Origin: WHSW01 sp963740055
Lineage (GTDB): Bacteria; Actinomycetota; Thermoleophilia; Solirubrobacterales; 70-9
Assembly (NCBI GenBank): GCA_963740055.1
Contig: CAVUCL010000004.1
Span: forward strand, 124,001 to 188,000
DNA length: 64,000 nucleotides
Direction of reading: 5' to 3'
Position 1 is the stretch's first letter; each line of letters starts with the position of its first letter. Below, in pieces: positions 44,547 to 54,101 of this stretch. The position numbers were made by a program, and so were the translations under genes. A model generated the notes under the pieces. It made no database searches and was not told the DNA's origin. It saw nothing but the letters and a program-made list of their open reading frames with translations.

Positions 44547-45704
44547 TCAGGCTGCACATGGTCCGGTGTCCGTCGGGCGCAGGTTACCGTCGAGCGCCTT
44601 GGCGACGACCTGGTTCGGCACCCCGAGCCCGTTCGCCCGTCCGCCGCCGGTCGAGGCGGCGAAGACGGTGGCGACGATGCTCCCGTCGCCGTCGACTACC
44701 GGACCGCCAGAGTTGCCGCTGCGCACGTCGGCGCGAAACGGGGTCATCCGCCGCTGCACCGGCCCGCGCCCGTAGGAGTCCTGGCTGCTCACCGTCCCGG
44801 TCCTGCCAAGCCGCGCCGGGGTGTAGGTGAGCGGCCCGTTCTCGGGGAAGCCGATCACCGCGGCGTCGATCCCCTTCGGAGCGCGCTCGGCGAGCGCCAG
44901 CGCCGGCGCCGAGAGGCCGTCGACCGCGAGCACTGCGAGATCGTTTCGCGGGTCGTAGTGGACCGCCTGGGCATCGAGCTCACCGCCGCCCTCGAGGCTG
45001 ACCGTGGTGTCGTCGGCGCCGGCGACGACGTGAGCGTTGGTGACCACGAGGCCCGAGCCTGCGACCCAGCCCGAGCCCGTGACCCCGAGGCCGCAGGCGG
45101 TGCCGAGCACGCGCACGGTCGAGCCGCCCGCCGCCCGGATCTCCGGGTCGTCGACGATGCCCTGGTCCGGCGCGGCGACGTCGGCATCGGGGCCGCGGAC
45201 CGCCGGCGTCGGGTCGACCCGGCGAAGCACGTTCAGCAGCGGGCCCGACGGCGGCAGCGCCTGGTTGAGCGCCGTGAGGATCTTCGAGCGCTGCGCCGCC
45301 TCGCGCAGGTCGCGCGAGCCCGCGCCACCGCCCTCGAGGTGCAAGGCGACGGCCCCGAAGCCCCATGAGATCAGCAGCGCCAAGGCGGCGAGCAGGAGCG
45401 CGCCTCCGACGCCGTCGGCGATCCGCACCGGGCCGGCGAGCATGCGACCGCGAAGCGCGCGCCCGACCCCCTCGAGCGCGATCGCGGCGAAGGCGCCGAC
45501 GAGGAGCCCGGTCGCGACCGCGACCACCGGCGCGTACTGGGACTCGGAGCCGTCGGTGAGCAGCGCCGGGCCGATCCGCGCTCCGAGCGCCGCCCCGCCG
45601 ACGAAACCCGCCAGCGGCAGCGCACTCGCGATCAGGCCTCGCTGATAGCCGACCGCGCCGAGGGCGACCGCGAACAGGATGATGCCGACGTCGACGAGGT
45701 TCAA
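44547..45704 (-). CDS. Membrane-anchored trypsin-like serine protease (MarP-like, CvpA + protease domains)
   Basis: A product of 385 residues. Four N-terminal helices form a CvpA-like membrane domain (NLVDVGIILFAVALGAVGYQ onward). The extracytoplasmic trypsin fold has His in VVTNAHVVAG, Asp in DPRNDLAVLAVDG and Ser in DVRSGNSGGPVVDGDG. Mycobacterial MarP, of the same architecture, cleaves a peptidoglycan hydrolase under acid stress. TTG 45704 gives the usual start just before the first helix. It is divergent from a penicillin-binding protein gene, in keeping with a cell-wall role. Confidence 0.8.
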   Translation of the reverse strand: MNLVDVGIILFAVALGAVGYQRGLIASALPLAGFVGGAALGARIGPALLTDGSESQYAPVVAVATGLLVGAFAAIALEGVGRALRGRMLAGPVRIADGVGGALLLAALALLISWGFGAVALHLEGGGAGSRDLREAAQRSKILTALNQALPPSGPLLNVLRRVDPTPAVRGPDADVAAPDQGIVDDPEIRAAGGSTVRVLGTACGLGVTGSGWVAGSGLVVTNAHVVAGADDTTVSLEGGGELDAQAVHYDPRNDLAVLAVDGLSAPALALAERAPKGIDAAVIGFPENGPLTYTPARLGRTGTVSSQDSYGRGPVQRRMTPFRADVRSGNSGGPVVDGDGSIVATVFAASTGGGRANGLGVPNQVVAKALDGNLRPTDTGPCAA

Positions 45705-45803
45705 CCGTTTCGCCCCGCGAAAAGCGTCTACCTTTCCGGTGATGCACGGGTCGCACACGCGACGCGGCGGGGGCCCGCAACCTACCGGACGGATCACCCC
45801 GGA

Positions 45804-47543
45804 TTGACCGCGCCCGAGACGGTGGGACGCCGCCGTCGACTGCAGACGCGGGCGATCCCGCTGGTGGTGCTGGCGGTGGTCGCCTTCGTCGTCGGCGCGG
45901 TCGTCGCGGCCGGGTCCGACGCCCCCGGGGCCGAGCGCTTCCTCGAGGCCTGGGAGAGCGACGACCTCGAGGCGATGCACGCCGAGCTCACCCCCGAGGC
46001 GCGGGACGAGTACCCGCTGGCGACCTTCGAGCGCGCCTACGAGCAGGCCGCCCGCACGGCGACGACCAGCTCGCTGACGAGCGGCGAGATGACCGAGTCC
46101 GGCGAAGTCGCCAGCGCCCCGATCACGCTCGAGACGGAGGCGTTCGGGACCCTGACCGGCGAGCTCGAGCTACCGGTCTCCGACGGCCTCGTCGACTGGA
46201 GCCCGAACCTCGTCTACCCGGGCCTGAGCGCCGACGAGCGGCTCGTGCGCCGCACGCGCGCCCCGGCGCGCGCGCCGATCCTGGCCGCGGACCGGACCCC
46301 GCTGGCGAAGGGCCCGGCCTCGGCGCGGACCGTCGACCCGCTCGCGGCCGGCATCGTCGGCGAGGTCTCGGCCCCGACTCGCGCACAGGAGCGGGTGCTG
46401 GCCGAGGAGGGCTTCCCGCCCGGCTCGCTCACCGGCAGCTCGGGGCTCGAGCTCGCCTTCAACGGGCGCCTCTCGGGCGAGCCCGGCGGCCAGCTCGTCG
46501 CCGCCTCCGCCGACGAGGCGAGCGAGCTCGGCGGCGGGCGCGTGCTCGCGACCACGGAGCCGGTCGCGGGCGAGGCCGTGCGGACGACGATCGACCCCAC
46601 GGTCCAGTCGGCGGCGGTGAGCGCTCTCGGCAGCCTCTACGGGGGCGTCGCGGTGCTCGACGCGCGCACCGGCGACGTGCTCGGGCTCTCCGGGATCGCC
46701 TACTCGGCGCCGCAGCCGCCCGGCTCGACCTTCAAGGTGATCACGACCACCGGGGCGCTCGACGCCGGCGTCGTCTCGCTCGACGACGAGTTCCCGGTCG
46801 AGGTCTCGAACTCCGAGATCGGGCGCGAGATCGCGAACTCCTCCGACGCTCCCTGCGGCGGCACCTTCGCCGAGAGCTTCGCCAACTCGTGCAACACCGT
46901 CTTCGCCCCGCTCGGGGCCGAGCTCGGCGGCGAGAAGCTGGTCGAGACGGCGCAGAAGTACGGCTTCAACTCGCCGCCGGCGCTCTTCGACGACGCCGCC
47001 ACCGAGCTCGTGCAGCCGCCGGCGAGCACCCTGCCGGAGCAGCTCTCGTCGAGCGTCGAGGTCGGCGAGTCGGCGATCGGCCAGGGTCAGGTGCTGGCGA
47101 CGCCGCTGCAGATGGCGAGCGTCGCGCAGACGATCGCCAACCGCGGCACCCGGCTGCCGACGGCGCTCGCGCGCAGCGACGACCTGCGCCCCGACGACGA
47201 GCCGGTCGAGGTGACCTCGCCCGAGACCGCGCAGACGATCCGCGACCTGATGATCGGCGTGGTCAGCAACGGCACCGGCGTCGCCGCCGCGCTGCCCGGC
47301 GTCCAGGTCGCCGGCAAGACCGGCACCGCCGAGCTCGGTCCGGCGGCGCTCGCCCCGGGCGAGGAGCTGGAGCCCGGCGAGGACCCGCCGCAGGAGCTCG
47401 ATGCCTGGTTCATCGCCTTCGCCCCGGCCGGCGACCCGGAGCTCGCGGTCGCGGTCATGGTCGTCGACTCGGAGGGCGACGGCGGCGAGATCGCGGCGCC
47501 GATCGCGGGCGAGGTGCTGAGCGCGAGCCTCGCCTCGCGCTAG
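45804..47543 (+). CDS. Penicillin-binding protein, class B transpeptidase with NTF2-like N-terminal domain
   Basis: A product of 579 residues: membrane anchor at 15-36, MecA-type NTF2-like domain (about 42-140), dimerisation domain, and transpeptidase domain. Active-site motifs are PPGSTFKVITTTG (SxxK), FANSCNTVFAPLG (SxN) and VQVAGKTGTAELG (KTG). It cross-links peptidoglycan outside the membrane and resembles mycobacterial PBPA-like proteins. The start is TTG 45804 with no clear Shine-Dalgarno sequence. It is divergent from the MarP-like protease and converges on a lipoprotein gene with three bases between stops. Confidence 0.85.
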   Translation: MTAPETVGRRRRLQTRAIPLVVLAVVAFVVGAVVAAGSDAPGAERFLEAWESDDLEAMHAELTPEARDEYPLATFERAYEQAARTATTSSLTSGEMTESGEVASAPITLETEAFGTLTGELELPVSDGLVDWSPNLVYPGLSADERLVRRTRAPARAPILAADRTPLAKGPASARTVDPLAAGIVGEVSAPTRAQERVLAEEGFPPGSLTGSSGLELAFNGRLSGEPGGQLVAASADEASELGGGRVLATTEPVAGEAVRTTIDPTVQSAAVSALGSLYGGVAVLDARTGDVLGLSGIAYSAPQPPGSTFKVITTTGALDAGVVSLDDEFPVEVSNSEIGREIANSSDAPCGGTFAESFANSCNTVFAPLGAELGGEKLVETAQKYGFNSPPALFDDAATELVQPPASTLPEQLSSSVEVGESAIGQGQVLATPLQMASVAQTIANRGTRLPTALARSDDLRPDDEPVEVTSPETAQTIRDLMIGVVSNGTGVAAALPGVQVAGKTGTAELGPAALAPGEELEPGEDPPQELDAWFIAFAPAGDPELAVAVMVVDSEGDGGEIAAPIAGEVLSASLASR

Positions 47544-47546
47544 GGC

Positions 47547-48086
47547 CTAGATATCGAGGATGACCTGGCCGGTGCCGTCGTCGGTCTCGATCTCGAGGTC
47601 GAGGGGGCGGTTCTCGGAGGCCGAGTCGTCGACCTGGAAGATCAGCAGCGCGCCCTGATTCGGCCCGGTGGCCGCGGTCGTGTCCGGGAGCGGCAGCTGG
47701 CCGTCGGCGGGCACCTCGCCGGCGAGCTCGAGCGCGTAGGGACTCTCGCTCTCGAGCGGCTCGTACTCGGTCTCGAGCGTGTCCTTGACCACGTAGCTGT
47801 GCGCCGAGGGGCGCGGGGTATCGGTCTCGTTCGCGATCACCAGGAAGACCCCGAGATAGCCGGTCCCGGCCTCCGGCTCCGGCAGCCCGACCAGGTACTC
47901 GGCGTCCTCGTTGTCGTCGGGGTTGAGGAAGCGGGTGATCTGGATGTTGTAATCGAGCCCGGCGACCTCGATCGGCTCGCCCTCGGCTACCTCGGTCTCC
48001 TCCTCCTCGCCACAGGCCGAGAGGGCGCCGGCGAGGGCGAGCGCGGCGAGCAGGCAGATCACCAGGGCTGCGGGACGGCGGCGCAT
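47547..48086 (-). CDS. Lipoprotein of unknown function
   Basis: A product of 179 residues with a lipoprotein signal peptide: RRRPAALVICLLAALALAG then LSAC, giving acylated Cys near residue 25. The mature part is acidic (EEEETEVAEGEP) and then beta-rich, with YLGVFLVIANETDTPRPSA, resembling DUF4352-like immunoglobulin-type domains. It is exposed on the outer face of the membrane. ATG 48086 gives a standard signal peptide; ATG 48101 is an alternative. Confidence 0.7.
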   Translation of the reverse strand: MRRRPAALVICLLAALALAGALSACGEEEETEVAEGEPIEVAGLDYNIQITRFLNPDDNEDAEYLVGLPEPEAGTGYLGVFLVIANETDTPRPSAHSYVVKDTLETEYEPLESESPYALELAGEVPADGQLPLPDTTAATGPNQGALLIFQVDDSASENRPLDLEIETDDGTGQVILDI

Positions 48087-48106
48087 CGAGGGCGGAAGCA
48101 TATGGA

Positions 48107-48622
48107 CTACGTCTGCGGATTGAACGCGGGCACTCGGTCGCCGCCGGCGACCCCGACCGCGACCGGACGCTCGCCCGCCTCGGCGATCGCGCGCAGCCGC
48201 TCGAGCGCCCGCTTGAGGTCGCGGTGCGAGGGGCGCTTGCGGCGCAGCGTCTCGGCGATCCGGTCGGGCAGCCGCGCGGGCTCGGTCCAGAAGGTCACCT
48301 CCACCTCGCTGCCCTCGCGCGAGGCGCCCTCGGCCAGCTCCCAGACCGTGAACGCCGGCACCAGGTTCGAACGCCCGCCGTGGCCGTGCTCGCGGACCAG
48401 GTGCGGGCGCTCGGCGGCCTCGATCACGGTGTCGAGCCAGCGGCCGGAGTCGTCGAGCTGAAACCGCGCCGCGGCGCCCGGCCCGACCGCGTCGACGCGG
48501 CCGAGGCGGAACTCGGTCTGGAAGTGGTCGGTGAACGCGGGCCGGATCGCGAGGTCGGCGAGCAGGTCGAAGACGCGCTCGCGCGGGGCGTCGATCGTCG
48601 TCTTCGCCGAGATGGGACGCAC
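48107..48622 (-). CDS. SRPBCC-family protein
   Basis: A product of 171 residues with a START/polyketide-cyclase fold: SAKTTIDAPRERVFDLLADL at the start and GSEVEVTFWTEPARLPDRIA late, then a basic C-terminal helix. These proteins bind hydrophobic ligands in a deep cavity; no ligand can be named. GTG 48622 is supported by TAGAAT eight bases upstream. Confidence 0.75.
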   Translation of the reverse strand: MRPISAKTTIDAPRERVFDLLADLAIRPAFTDHFQTEFRLGRVDAVGPGAAARFQLDDSGRWLDTVIEAAERPHLVREHGHGGRSNLVPAFTVWELAEGASREGSEVEVTFWTEPARLPDRIAETLRRKRPSHRDLKRALERLRAIAEAGERPVAVGVAGGDRVPAFNPQT

Positions 48623-48630
48623 GGGGCGCG

Positions 48631-48636
48631 ATTCTA
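48631..48636 (-). promoter_or_regulatory. -10 hexamer TAGAAT (minus strand), leaderless start
   Basis: It ends eight bases before GTG 48622 on the minus strand. Confidence 0.5.
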
Positions 48637-48714
48637 TTCGCCCGTGGCGGCCATCGAAGCCGCAATTTCCGTCCAACGCGCGTGCGGGTTCCTGGACGTT
48701 GCGGAGAGCCACGT

Positions 48715-48734
48715 TAACATCGTCACAAGGGGGG
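48715..48734 (+). promoter_or_regulatory. -10 (TAACAT) and Shine-Dalgarno for the FHA gene
   Basis: TAACAT at 48715-48720 is followed by AAGGGGGG (about 48728-48734) and ATG 48742. This gene therefore has a short leader with a ribosome binding site, in contrast to the leaderless neighbours. Confidence 0.45.
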
Positions 48735-48741
48735 AAGTCCC

Positions 48742-49311
48742 ATGTCTGTGTTAATCGACGGTTCCCCATCCACCCCGGACATCCACGAGTCCGGAGAGCG
48801 CATCGACGACGCCCGGCCGGGGTCGCTGAGCTGCGTCGGCTGCGGGTTCTCGTTCTCGCTCGCGTCGCTCGACGCGCTCCCCGAGTGCCCGAACTGCCAC
48901 GGCAGCCGCTTCCGGCGCGACTCGATCTTCGACCGTCCGACTGTCGACAACGAGGCGGTCGAGGCCGTCGACGCGCCACCCGAGTGGCTCGCCGAGGCCC
49001 GCGCCGAGCTCGATCGCCCGGGCCACTACCTCGCCTTCGACGACGGCGACGGCGAGCTCGCCGTCACGCGGCTCGAGCCCGGATGGACGCGGATCGGGCG
49101 CAGCGGGGCGGCGGACGTGCGGATCGACGACCCGACCGTCTCCCGCCGCCACGCGCTCGTCGTGCTCACCGACGAGGGCGATCTGCGGGCGCTCGACGAC
49201 CGCAGCCTGAACGGGCTCTTCGTCAACGGCGAGCAGGTCGAGTGGGCGCCGCTCGCCGACGGGGACGAGCTCGAGATCGGGCGCTTCCGGATCTACGTGC
49301 TCGAGGCTTAG
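48742..49311 (+). CDS. Zinc-ribbon/FHA-domain protein
   Basis: A product of 189 residues. An N-terminal zinc ribbon (about 28-60) has CVGCGF and CPNCHG. A C-terminal FHA domain (about 105-189) has WTRIGRSGAADVRIDDPTVS, RRHALVV and SLNGLFVNGE, the phosphothreonine-binding loops. It should read Ser/Thr-kinase signals, although no kinase is in view. The stop abuts the probable end of the convergent glutamate synthase gene. Confidence 0.8.
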   Translation: MSVLIDGSPSTPDIHESGERIDDARPGSLSCVGCGFSFSLASLDALPECPNCHGSRFRRDSIFDRPTVDNEAVEAVDAPPEWLAEARAELDRPGHYLAFDDGDGELAVTRLEPGWTRIGRSGAADVRIDDPTVSRRHALVVLTDEGDLRALDDRSLNGLFVNGEQVEWAPLADGDELEIGRFRIYVLEA

Positions 49312-52300
49312 TTACTCGGTCGAGATGTTCGGGTCGCGCCTGGACCCGGTGCGGGACGATCATCAGGAAGTGCTCGCCCGGCTCCGCCGCGAGCCCCTGC
49401 ATCCGCTCTGCCTCCTCGGGCTGCTCGGTCGCTCGCAGCTGCTCGGCGTAGTGGCCGAGCAGGTCCTGGACGTCGAGCATCCCCTCCGGGTCGAGCTCGG
49501 CGAGCGTCACCTTGGCGCCCTCGCCGAGCCGGCTCTCGACCAGCTCGCGATCGAGGTTCCACTCGGCGTTGACGCGCACGTACACCCGCCCGCCGGTCAT
49601 CCCCGCACAGGCCCAGGGGCCGATGTCGCCGAGCACGACCGCGCGCCCCGAGGTCATGTACTCGAACGCGAAGCCCTTCGCGTTCGCGCGATCGACGACG
49701 CAGCCGCGCGAGTCGTCGATCGGCTCCGCCGGCTCGCCGCCGAGGACGACGTCGGCCCCCGAGAGCCGGATGCAGAACCGCGAGTCGGCCGATCCCTGCA
49801 CGAATAGCCGCCCCCGCTGGGCGCCGTAGGCGAATGACTTGCCGACCGAGCCGTTGACGCGCCGGCCCTCGCGGTTGCGGCCCTTCAGGATCGAGACGGT
49901 GCCGCCGAGCATCGTCTTGCCGACGCCGTCCTGGGCGCCGCCCTCGACCCGGATCGTGAGCCCGTAGGAGTTGAAGGCGCCGAAGCCCTGGCCGGCGACC
50001 GAGCCGCCGTTGAACTCGAGCTCGGCGAGCAGGTCCTCGGAGCCCTCGGGCACGTCGCCGTAGATTCGCCCGCGGGCGAGAGCGCCGGAGAGCTCGGTCC
50101 CGAGCACCCGGTCGTCGGCGTCGGTCGGGCGTCCGAAGGAGTGGTGGACGACCTTGCCGCCGCAGACGTCGTCGGCGAGCGCCGCGATCTCGGCCGAGGC
50201 GCGCTTCGGCTCCATCCGGATCGGCCGCGCGCGCACCAGGCCCGCCTCGGCGCGGGCCTCGACCTGCTCGGTCTCGGCGACCGGGAGGTCGAGCGGGGCG
50301 AGGTCGAGGTACTCGTCGAGGGGCGCGATCAGCTCCGCGAGGTCGACCTTGTCGCCGTGGCTGACCTGCTCGAGCAGGTCGTAGCGCCCGACCAGGTCCT
50401 GGGTGCGCTCGAAGCCGAGCTCGGCGGTCAGCGCTCGCACCTCCTCCCCCATCTCGCTGAAGAAGCGGGCGCAGCTCTCGGCGGCGCTGCCGACCTCCTG
50501 CGGGGTGAACTTCTTCAGCCCGTGCTCGGTCGCCTCCTCGGTCGTCTCGATCTGGGTCGCGATCCCGACGTGGCAGGTGTCGAGCTGGCACCCGCGGCAG
50601 ATCGTGCAGCCGAGCGAGACCATCGCCAGGGTGCCGAAGCCGATCCGGTTCGCGCCCATGCAGATCAGCTTGACCACGTCGTGGGCGTGGCGGTAGCCGC
50701 CGTCGGCCCAGATCTCGACCCGGTTTCGGATCCCCGCCTCCATCAGCGCCCGGTGCACGAGCCGGGTGCCGATGTCCGACGGCAGGCCGACGTGGCGCAG
50801 CGCGTGCTGGCGCGCCGCGCCGGTCCCGCCCTCGAACCCCGAGAGGGTGATGATGTCGGCGCCGGCCTTCGCGATCCCGAGCCCGATCGTGCCGATGTTC
50901 GGAACCACCGGGACCTTGACCGAGACGCGGACGTCGGGGTTCACCGTCTTCAGCTCGTCGATCAGCTCGGCGAGGTCCTCGATCGAGTAGAGGTCGTGGT
51001 TGTTGGATGGTGAGATCAGGTCGGTTCCCGGGGCGGCGTTGCGCGCCGCGGCGACCTTCTCCGAGACCTTCTTGCCCGGCAGGTGCCCGCCCTCGCCCGG
51101 CTTCGCCCCCTGGCCGATCTTGATCTCGGCGACGTAGGAGGCGTTGATCATCTCCGCGGAGACGCCGAAGCGGCCCGAGGCGACCTGCTGGCCGCGCCAC
51201 TTGCGATAGCGCCCGTACATGTCGCGGATCTCGCCGCCCTCGCCGTTGACGCAGAGGATGTTGATCGACTTCGCCGCCTCGGCGTAGGAGCGGAACGCCG
51301 GCTCCGACTGCGAGCCGAAGCTCATCGAGCTGATCACCAGCGGGTAAGAGTGGTGGCCCACGCCCGGGTCGACCGCCTCCGGGCTGATCGCTTGTCGATC
51401 GGACCGAAGACCGATCACGTGGCGCATCGAGATCGGGGTCTGGGACTCGAGCTCGCGCACCTTCTCCGAGTACTCGCCGTAGGTCGCGCTCCCGTTCGCG
51501 GCCGCGATCGCCGCCTTGTAGACCTTGGGATAGAAGCGGAACGTCTTCGCCGGCTTCGCCGCGCCGTCCGAGTCGCGCAGGATGCCGAGCCGCAGGTCGG
51601 TGTCGACGTCGAGCTCGGCGAAGCCGACCCCGCCGCGAGCGGAGGCGACGAAGGCCTGGGTCTGGAAGATCTCGGCGAGCTCCGGCTTCAGCCCGATCGA
51701 GGAGAACTGGCGCGCGTAGCCGCGCACCTCGTGGATCCCGATCGTCGAGATCACCTTCTCGATCCCCTTCGAGAGCGCCGCGCAGATGTTGGCGACGTCC
51801 TGGGCATAGTCGTCGACGCAGACGACCTCCAGCATCACGTAGGGGTTGACGCCGTTGGCGCCGAGCCCGAGGGCGACGACGACGTCGTGGACGTTGCGGA
51901 TCGCGGCCGAGCGCAGCACGAGCGAGCAGCGGCGGCGCAGGTTCTCGCCCCCGGACTCGACCTTGAACTGCTTCAGCGCCTGGTCGACGGCGGAGGTCGC
52001 CAGATGTGGGTCGAGGTAGCGGCGCTCGCCGTCATGGACCGTGCGGTCGGTGAGCACGAGCAGCTCGGCACCGTCGCGGACCAGCTTCACCGCCTCCTGC
52101 TTCAGGCGCTCGATCGCGCCCGCCGTCGTCTCGGACTCGAGCAGGGCGATGTCGATCGCCGCGGCCCGGTCGCGAAACTGCTCCCAGAGGTCCTCCATGA
52201 GCCAGGTCTGATGCTCGCGGGCGATCTCGCGATAGGTCGAATCCGAGAGCGGCGCCATCTCGTGGTGGCCGCCGAGGATGACCGGGAACGAGGTCTCGAC

Positions 52301-54001
52301 CGTGCCCGTGTCGGTCGCCGGATCGTGCGGCGAGGGACGGCGGCCGAACACGGCCCGGGTCGAGAAGTGCTCCATCTCTCGCTCGCGGTCGATCGCCGGG
52401 TTGGTGACCACGGCGACGGTCTCCTTGAAGTAGTCGGCGAGGTTCTGGCGCTCGGGAGAGAGCGCTGCCAGCGGCCCGTCGTAGCCGAGCGAGCCGATCG
52501 GCTCGGCGCCGTTGGACGCCATCTGCTGGCAGAGCTTGACGTCGTCGCGCTGCCAGCCGAAGCCGGCGAGCACGCGGTCGGCGACCTTGACCGGCTCGGC
52601 GGGCCCGGCCGACGTGTAGCCGGGGATGTCGGCACCCTCGAGCGGGCCGCCGGTGGTCAGCGCGCGGTCATAGGGCGCGACGGTCTCGGTCGCGGTGCGC
52701 TCGAGCCAGCGGCGGGCAACCTCGCGCTGCATCTCGGCGTGCGACCACAGTCGCGAGCGCCGCTTCGCGGCGTCGATGGTGACGTGGTACTTCTCCCCCG
52801 GACCGAGCGGCAGCGGCTCGGAGACCATGTCGTGGACGCTGACGACGCCGGGCTCGGAGCTGAAGACGAAGTCGTCGGGGGTCTCCAGCTTCCACAGCGG
52901 GCGCAGCCCGAGCGCGTCGGCCGAGAACACGCACTCGGAGTCGTGGCGGGCGATCAGCGCGACCGGGCCCTGCGCGAACGGGCCCATCGTCTCGCGCAGG
53001 TACATGTAGAAGCGGTGCAGCTCGGGCGGCAGCGAGCGGATCTCGTTGACGACCGGCGGCACCACCATCTCCATCGCCTCGGCGAGCGAGAGGCCCTCGA
53101 CCCGGACCAGGTGGTCGATCGTGCGGTTGAGGTCCTGGGAGTCCGAACCGCCGGCCGGGATCCCGACGCCGAGCATGCGCGCCTCCTGGCGCAGCTGCTC
53201 GATCGTGTTGATCTCGCCGTTGTGGCCGAGGATCGAGAACGGCTGCACGCGCCGAAACGACGGCCAGGTGTTGGTCGAGTAGCGGTTGTGGCCGAAGCAG
53301 CCGACGGTCTCGAAGCGCTCGTCGACGAGGTCGGGGTAGTAGGCCGCGAGCACCTTCGGCGCGCCCATCACCTTGTAGACGCAGGTGGTCGCCGACAGCG
53401 ACGGCACGTGGAAGCCGAGCTCGGACTCGAGCCCCGACATCAGCCCGTGCAGGTCGCGGTCGCGGTTCTCGGCGCCGGCGAGCAGCCCGCCGACCTGCCA
53501 GAAATGCGGCTCCTCCTCGCGCGCGGTCGCCCCGAGCGCCTGCGACTCGACCGCGCCGAGGCGCTCGGCGAGGATCCGGAAGCCGGCCCGCCCGAGCAGC
53601 TCGCGGGCGTCGTGGCGCGCGCGGTCGAGGTCGGTGTTGCGCTCGATGAACACGTGCGCGACCGCGAACGCGGGCTCGTTCACGTGCGCGGGGTTGTGGC
53701 CGCCGGCGCGAACCTCCTCGGCCCAGATCCGGCGCGGGATGTCGACCAGGACGCCGCAGCCGTCGCCCTCGCCGTCGACGTTGCCGGCGCGGTGGAGCAT
53801 CTTCTGCAGGTTCGCGAGCGCCAGCGTCACCGGCTCGCGGCTCGGCGTCGCGTCCTTGCGCACCGAGGCGTAGATCGCGCACGCGTCGCGGTCCTCGACC
53901 GATGGCGGCGAGACCCTCGGCCGCCAGGGCAGGTGCGGCGAGTAGCGGGGCTGGTGGGGCTGGGCGGGCCGCTGCCGGCGGCGGACGGGTGAGCGCTTCA
54001 A
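49223..54001 (-). CDS. gltB: Glutamate synthase large subunit (GltB-type, three-domain)
   Basis: A product of 1,592 residues. A propeptide of about 40 precedes the catalytic Cys in RDACAIYASV. Then come a class II amidotransferase domain (FGHNRYSTNTWPSF), the central domain and an FMN domain (GQGAKPGEGGHLPGKKVSE, SGFEGGTGAA). The 3Fe-4S cysteines are in CTICRGCQLDTCHVGIATQ (C-x5-C-x4-C), and a GXGXG domain follows. It makes glutamate from glutamine and 2-oxoglutarate. TTG 54001 has a Shine-Dalgarno sequence GGGAGG. As read it overlaps the FHA gene by 89 bases; one extra base near 49340 removed would end it at a TAA at 49312, next to the FHA stop, and I think that is the real end. No gltD is seen. 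Confidence 0.85.
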   Translation of the reverse strand: MKRSPVRRRQRPAQPHQPRYSPHLPWRPRVSPPSVEDRDACAIYASVRKDATPSREPVTLALANLQKMLHRAGNVDGEGDGCGVLVDIPRRIWAEEVRAGGHNPAHVNEPAFAVAHVFIERNTDLDRARHDARELLGRAGFRILAERLGAVESQALGATAREEEPHFWQVGGLLAGAENRDRDLHGLMSGLESELGFHVPSLSATTCVYKVMGAPKVLAAYYPDLVDERFETVGCFGHNRYSTNTWPSFRRVQPFSILGHNGEINTIEQLRQEARMLGVGIPAGGSDSQDLNRTIDHLVRVEGLSLAEAMEMVVPPVVNEIRSLPPELHRFYMYLRETMGPFAQGPVALIARHDSECVFSADALGLRPLWKLETPDDFVFSSEPGVVSVHDMVSEPLPLGPGEKYHVTIDAAKRRSRLWSHAEMQREVARRWLERTATETVAPYDRALTTGGPLEGADIPGYTSAGPAEPVKVADRVLAGFGWQRDDVKLCQQMASNGAEPIGSLGYDGPLAALSPERQNLADYFKETVAVVTNPAIDREREMEHFSTRAVFGRRPSPHDPATDTGTVETSFPVILGGHHEMAPLSDSTYREIAREHQTWLMEDLWEQFRDRAAAIDIALLESETTAGAIERLKQEAVKLVRDGAELLVLTDRTVHDGERRYLDPHLATSAVDQALKQFKVESGGENLRRRCSLVLRSAAIRNVHDVVVALGLGANGVNPYVMLEVVCVDDYAQDVANICAALSKGIEKVISTIGIHEVRGYARQFSSIGLKPELAEIFQTQAFVASARGGVGFAELDVDTDLRLGILRDSDGAAKPAKTFRFYPKVYKAAIAAANGSATYGEYSEKVRELESQTPISMRHVIGLRSDRQAISPEAVDPGVGHHSYPLVISSMSFGSQSEPAFRSYAEAAKSINILCVNGEGGEIRDMYGRYRKWRGQQVASGRFGVSAEMINASYVAEIKIGQGAKPGEGGHLPGKKVSEKVAAARNAAPGTDLISPSNNHDLYSIEDLAELIDELKTVNPDVRVSVKVPVVPNIGTIGLGIAKAGADIITLSGFEGGTGAARQHALRHVGLPSDIGTRLVHRALMEAGIRNRVEIWADGGYRHAHDVVKLICMGANRIGFGTLAMVSLGCTICRGCQLDTCHVGIATQIETTEEATEHGLKKFTPQEVGSAAESCARFFSEMGEEVRALTAELGFERTQDLVGRYDLLEQVSHGDKVDLAELIAPLDEYLDLAPLDLPVAETEQVEARAEAGLVRARPIRMEPKRASAEIAALADDVCGGKVVHHSFGRPTDADDRVLGTELSGALARGRIYGDVPEGSEDLLAELEFNGGSVAGQGFGAFNSYGLTIRVEGGAQDGVGKTMLGGTVSILKGRNREGRRVNGSVGKSFAYGAQRGRLFVQGSADSRFCIRLSGADVVLGGEPAEPIDDSRGCVVDRANAKGFAFEYMTSGRAVVLGDIGPWACAGMTGGRVYVRVNAEWNLDRELVESRLGEGAKVTLAELDPEGMLDVQDLLGHYAEQLRATEQPEEAERMQGLAAEPGEHFLMIVPHRVQARPEHLDRVTKPRARRSGSARSRARPRRRAAPTRPARR

Positions 54002-54088
54002 TTGAACCTCCCGGGTTCCGCGCCTTGCTTCGAGCGGGCGCGCGACGGGAACGAGTTGGCGGCCATTATACGGCGGCTGCTGGACCCA

Positions 54089-54094
54089 TATCAT
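54089..54094 (+). promoter_or_regulatory. -10 hexamer TATCAT, leaderless start for ParA gene
   Basis: TATCAT ends seven bases before ATG 54102 and contains part of the alternative ATG at 54093, so 54102 is the better start. Confidence 0.55.
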
Positions 54095-54101
54095 GCCGCC
54101 G

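Noticed and set aside
51083..53992. A 969-codon open frame antisense to glutamate synthase
   Set aside because: Composition is Arg/Leu/Val/Asp-rich shadow coding. The other strand has every GltB motif.
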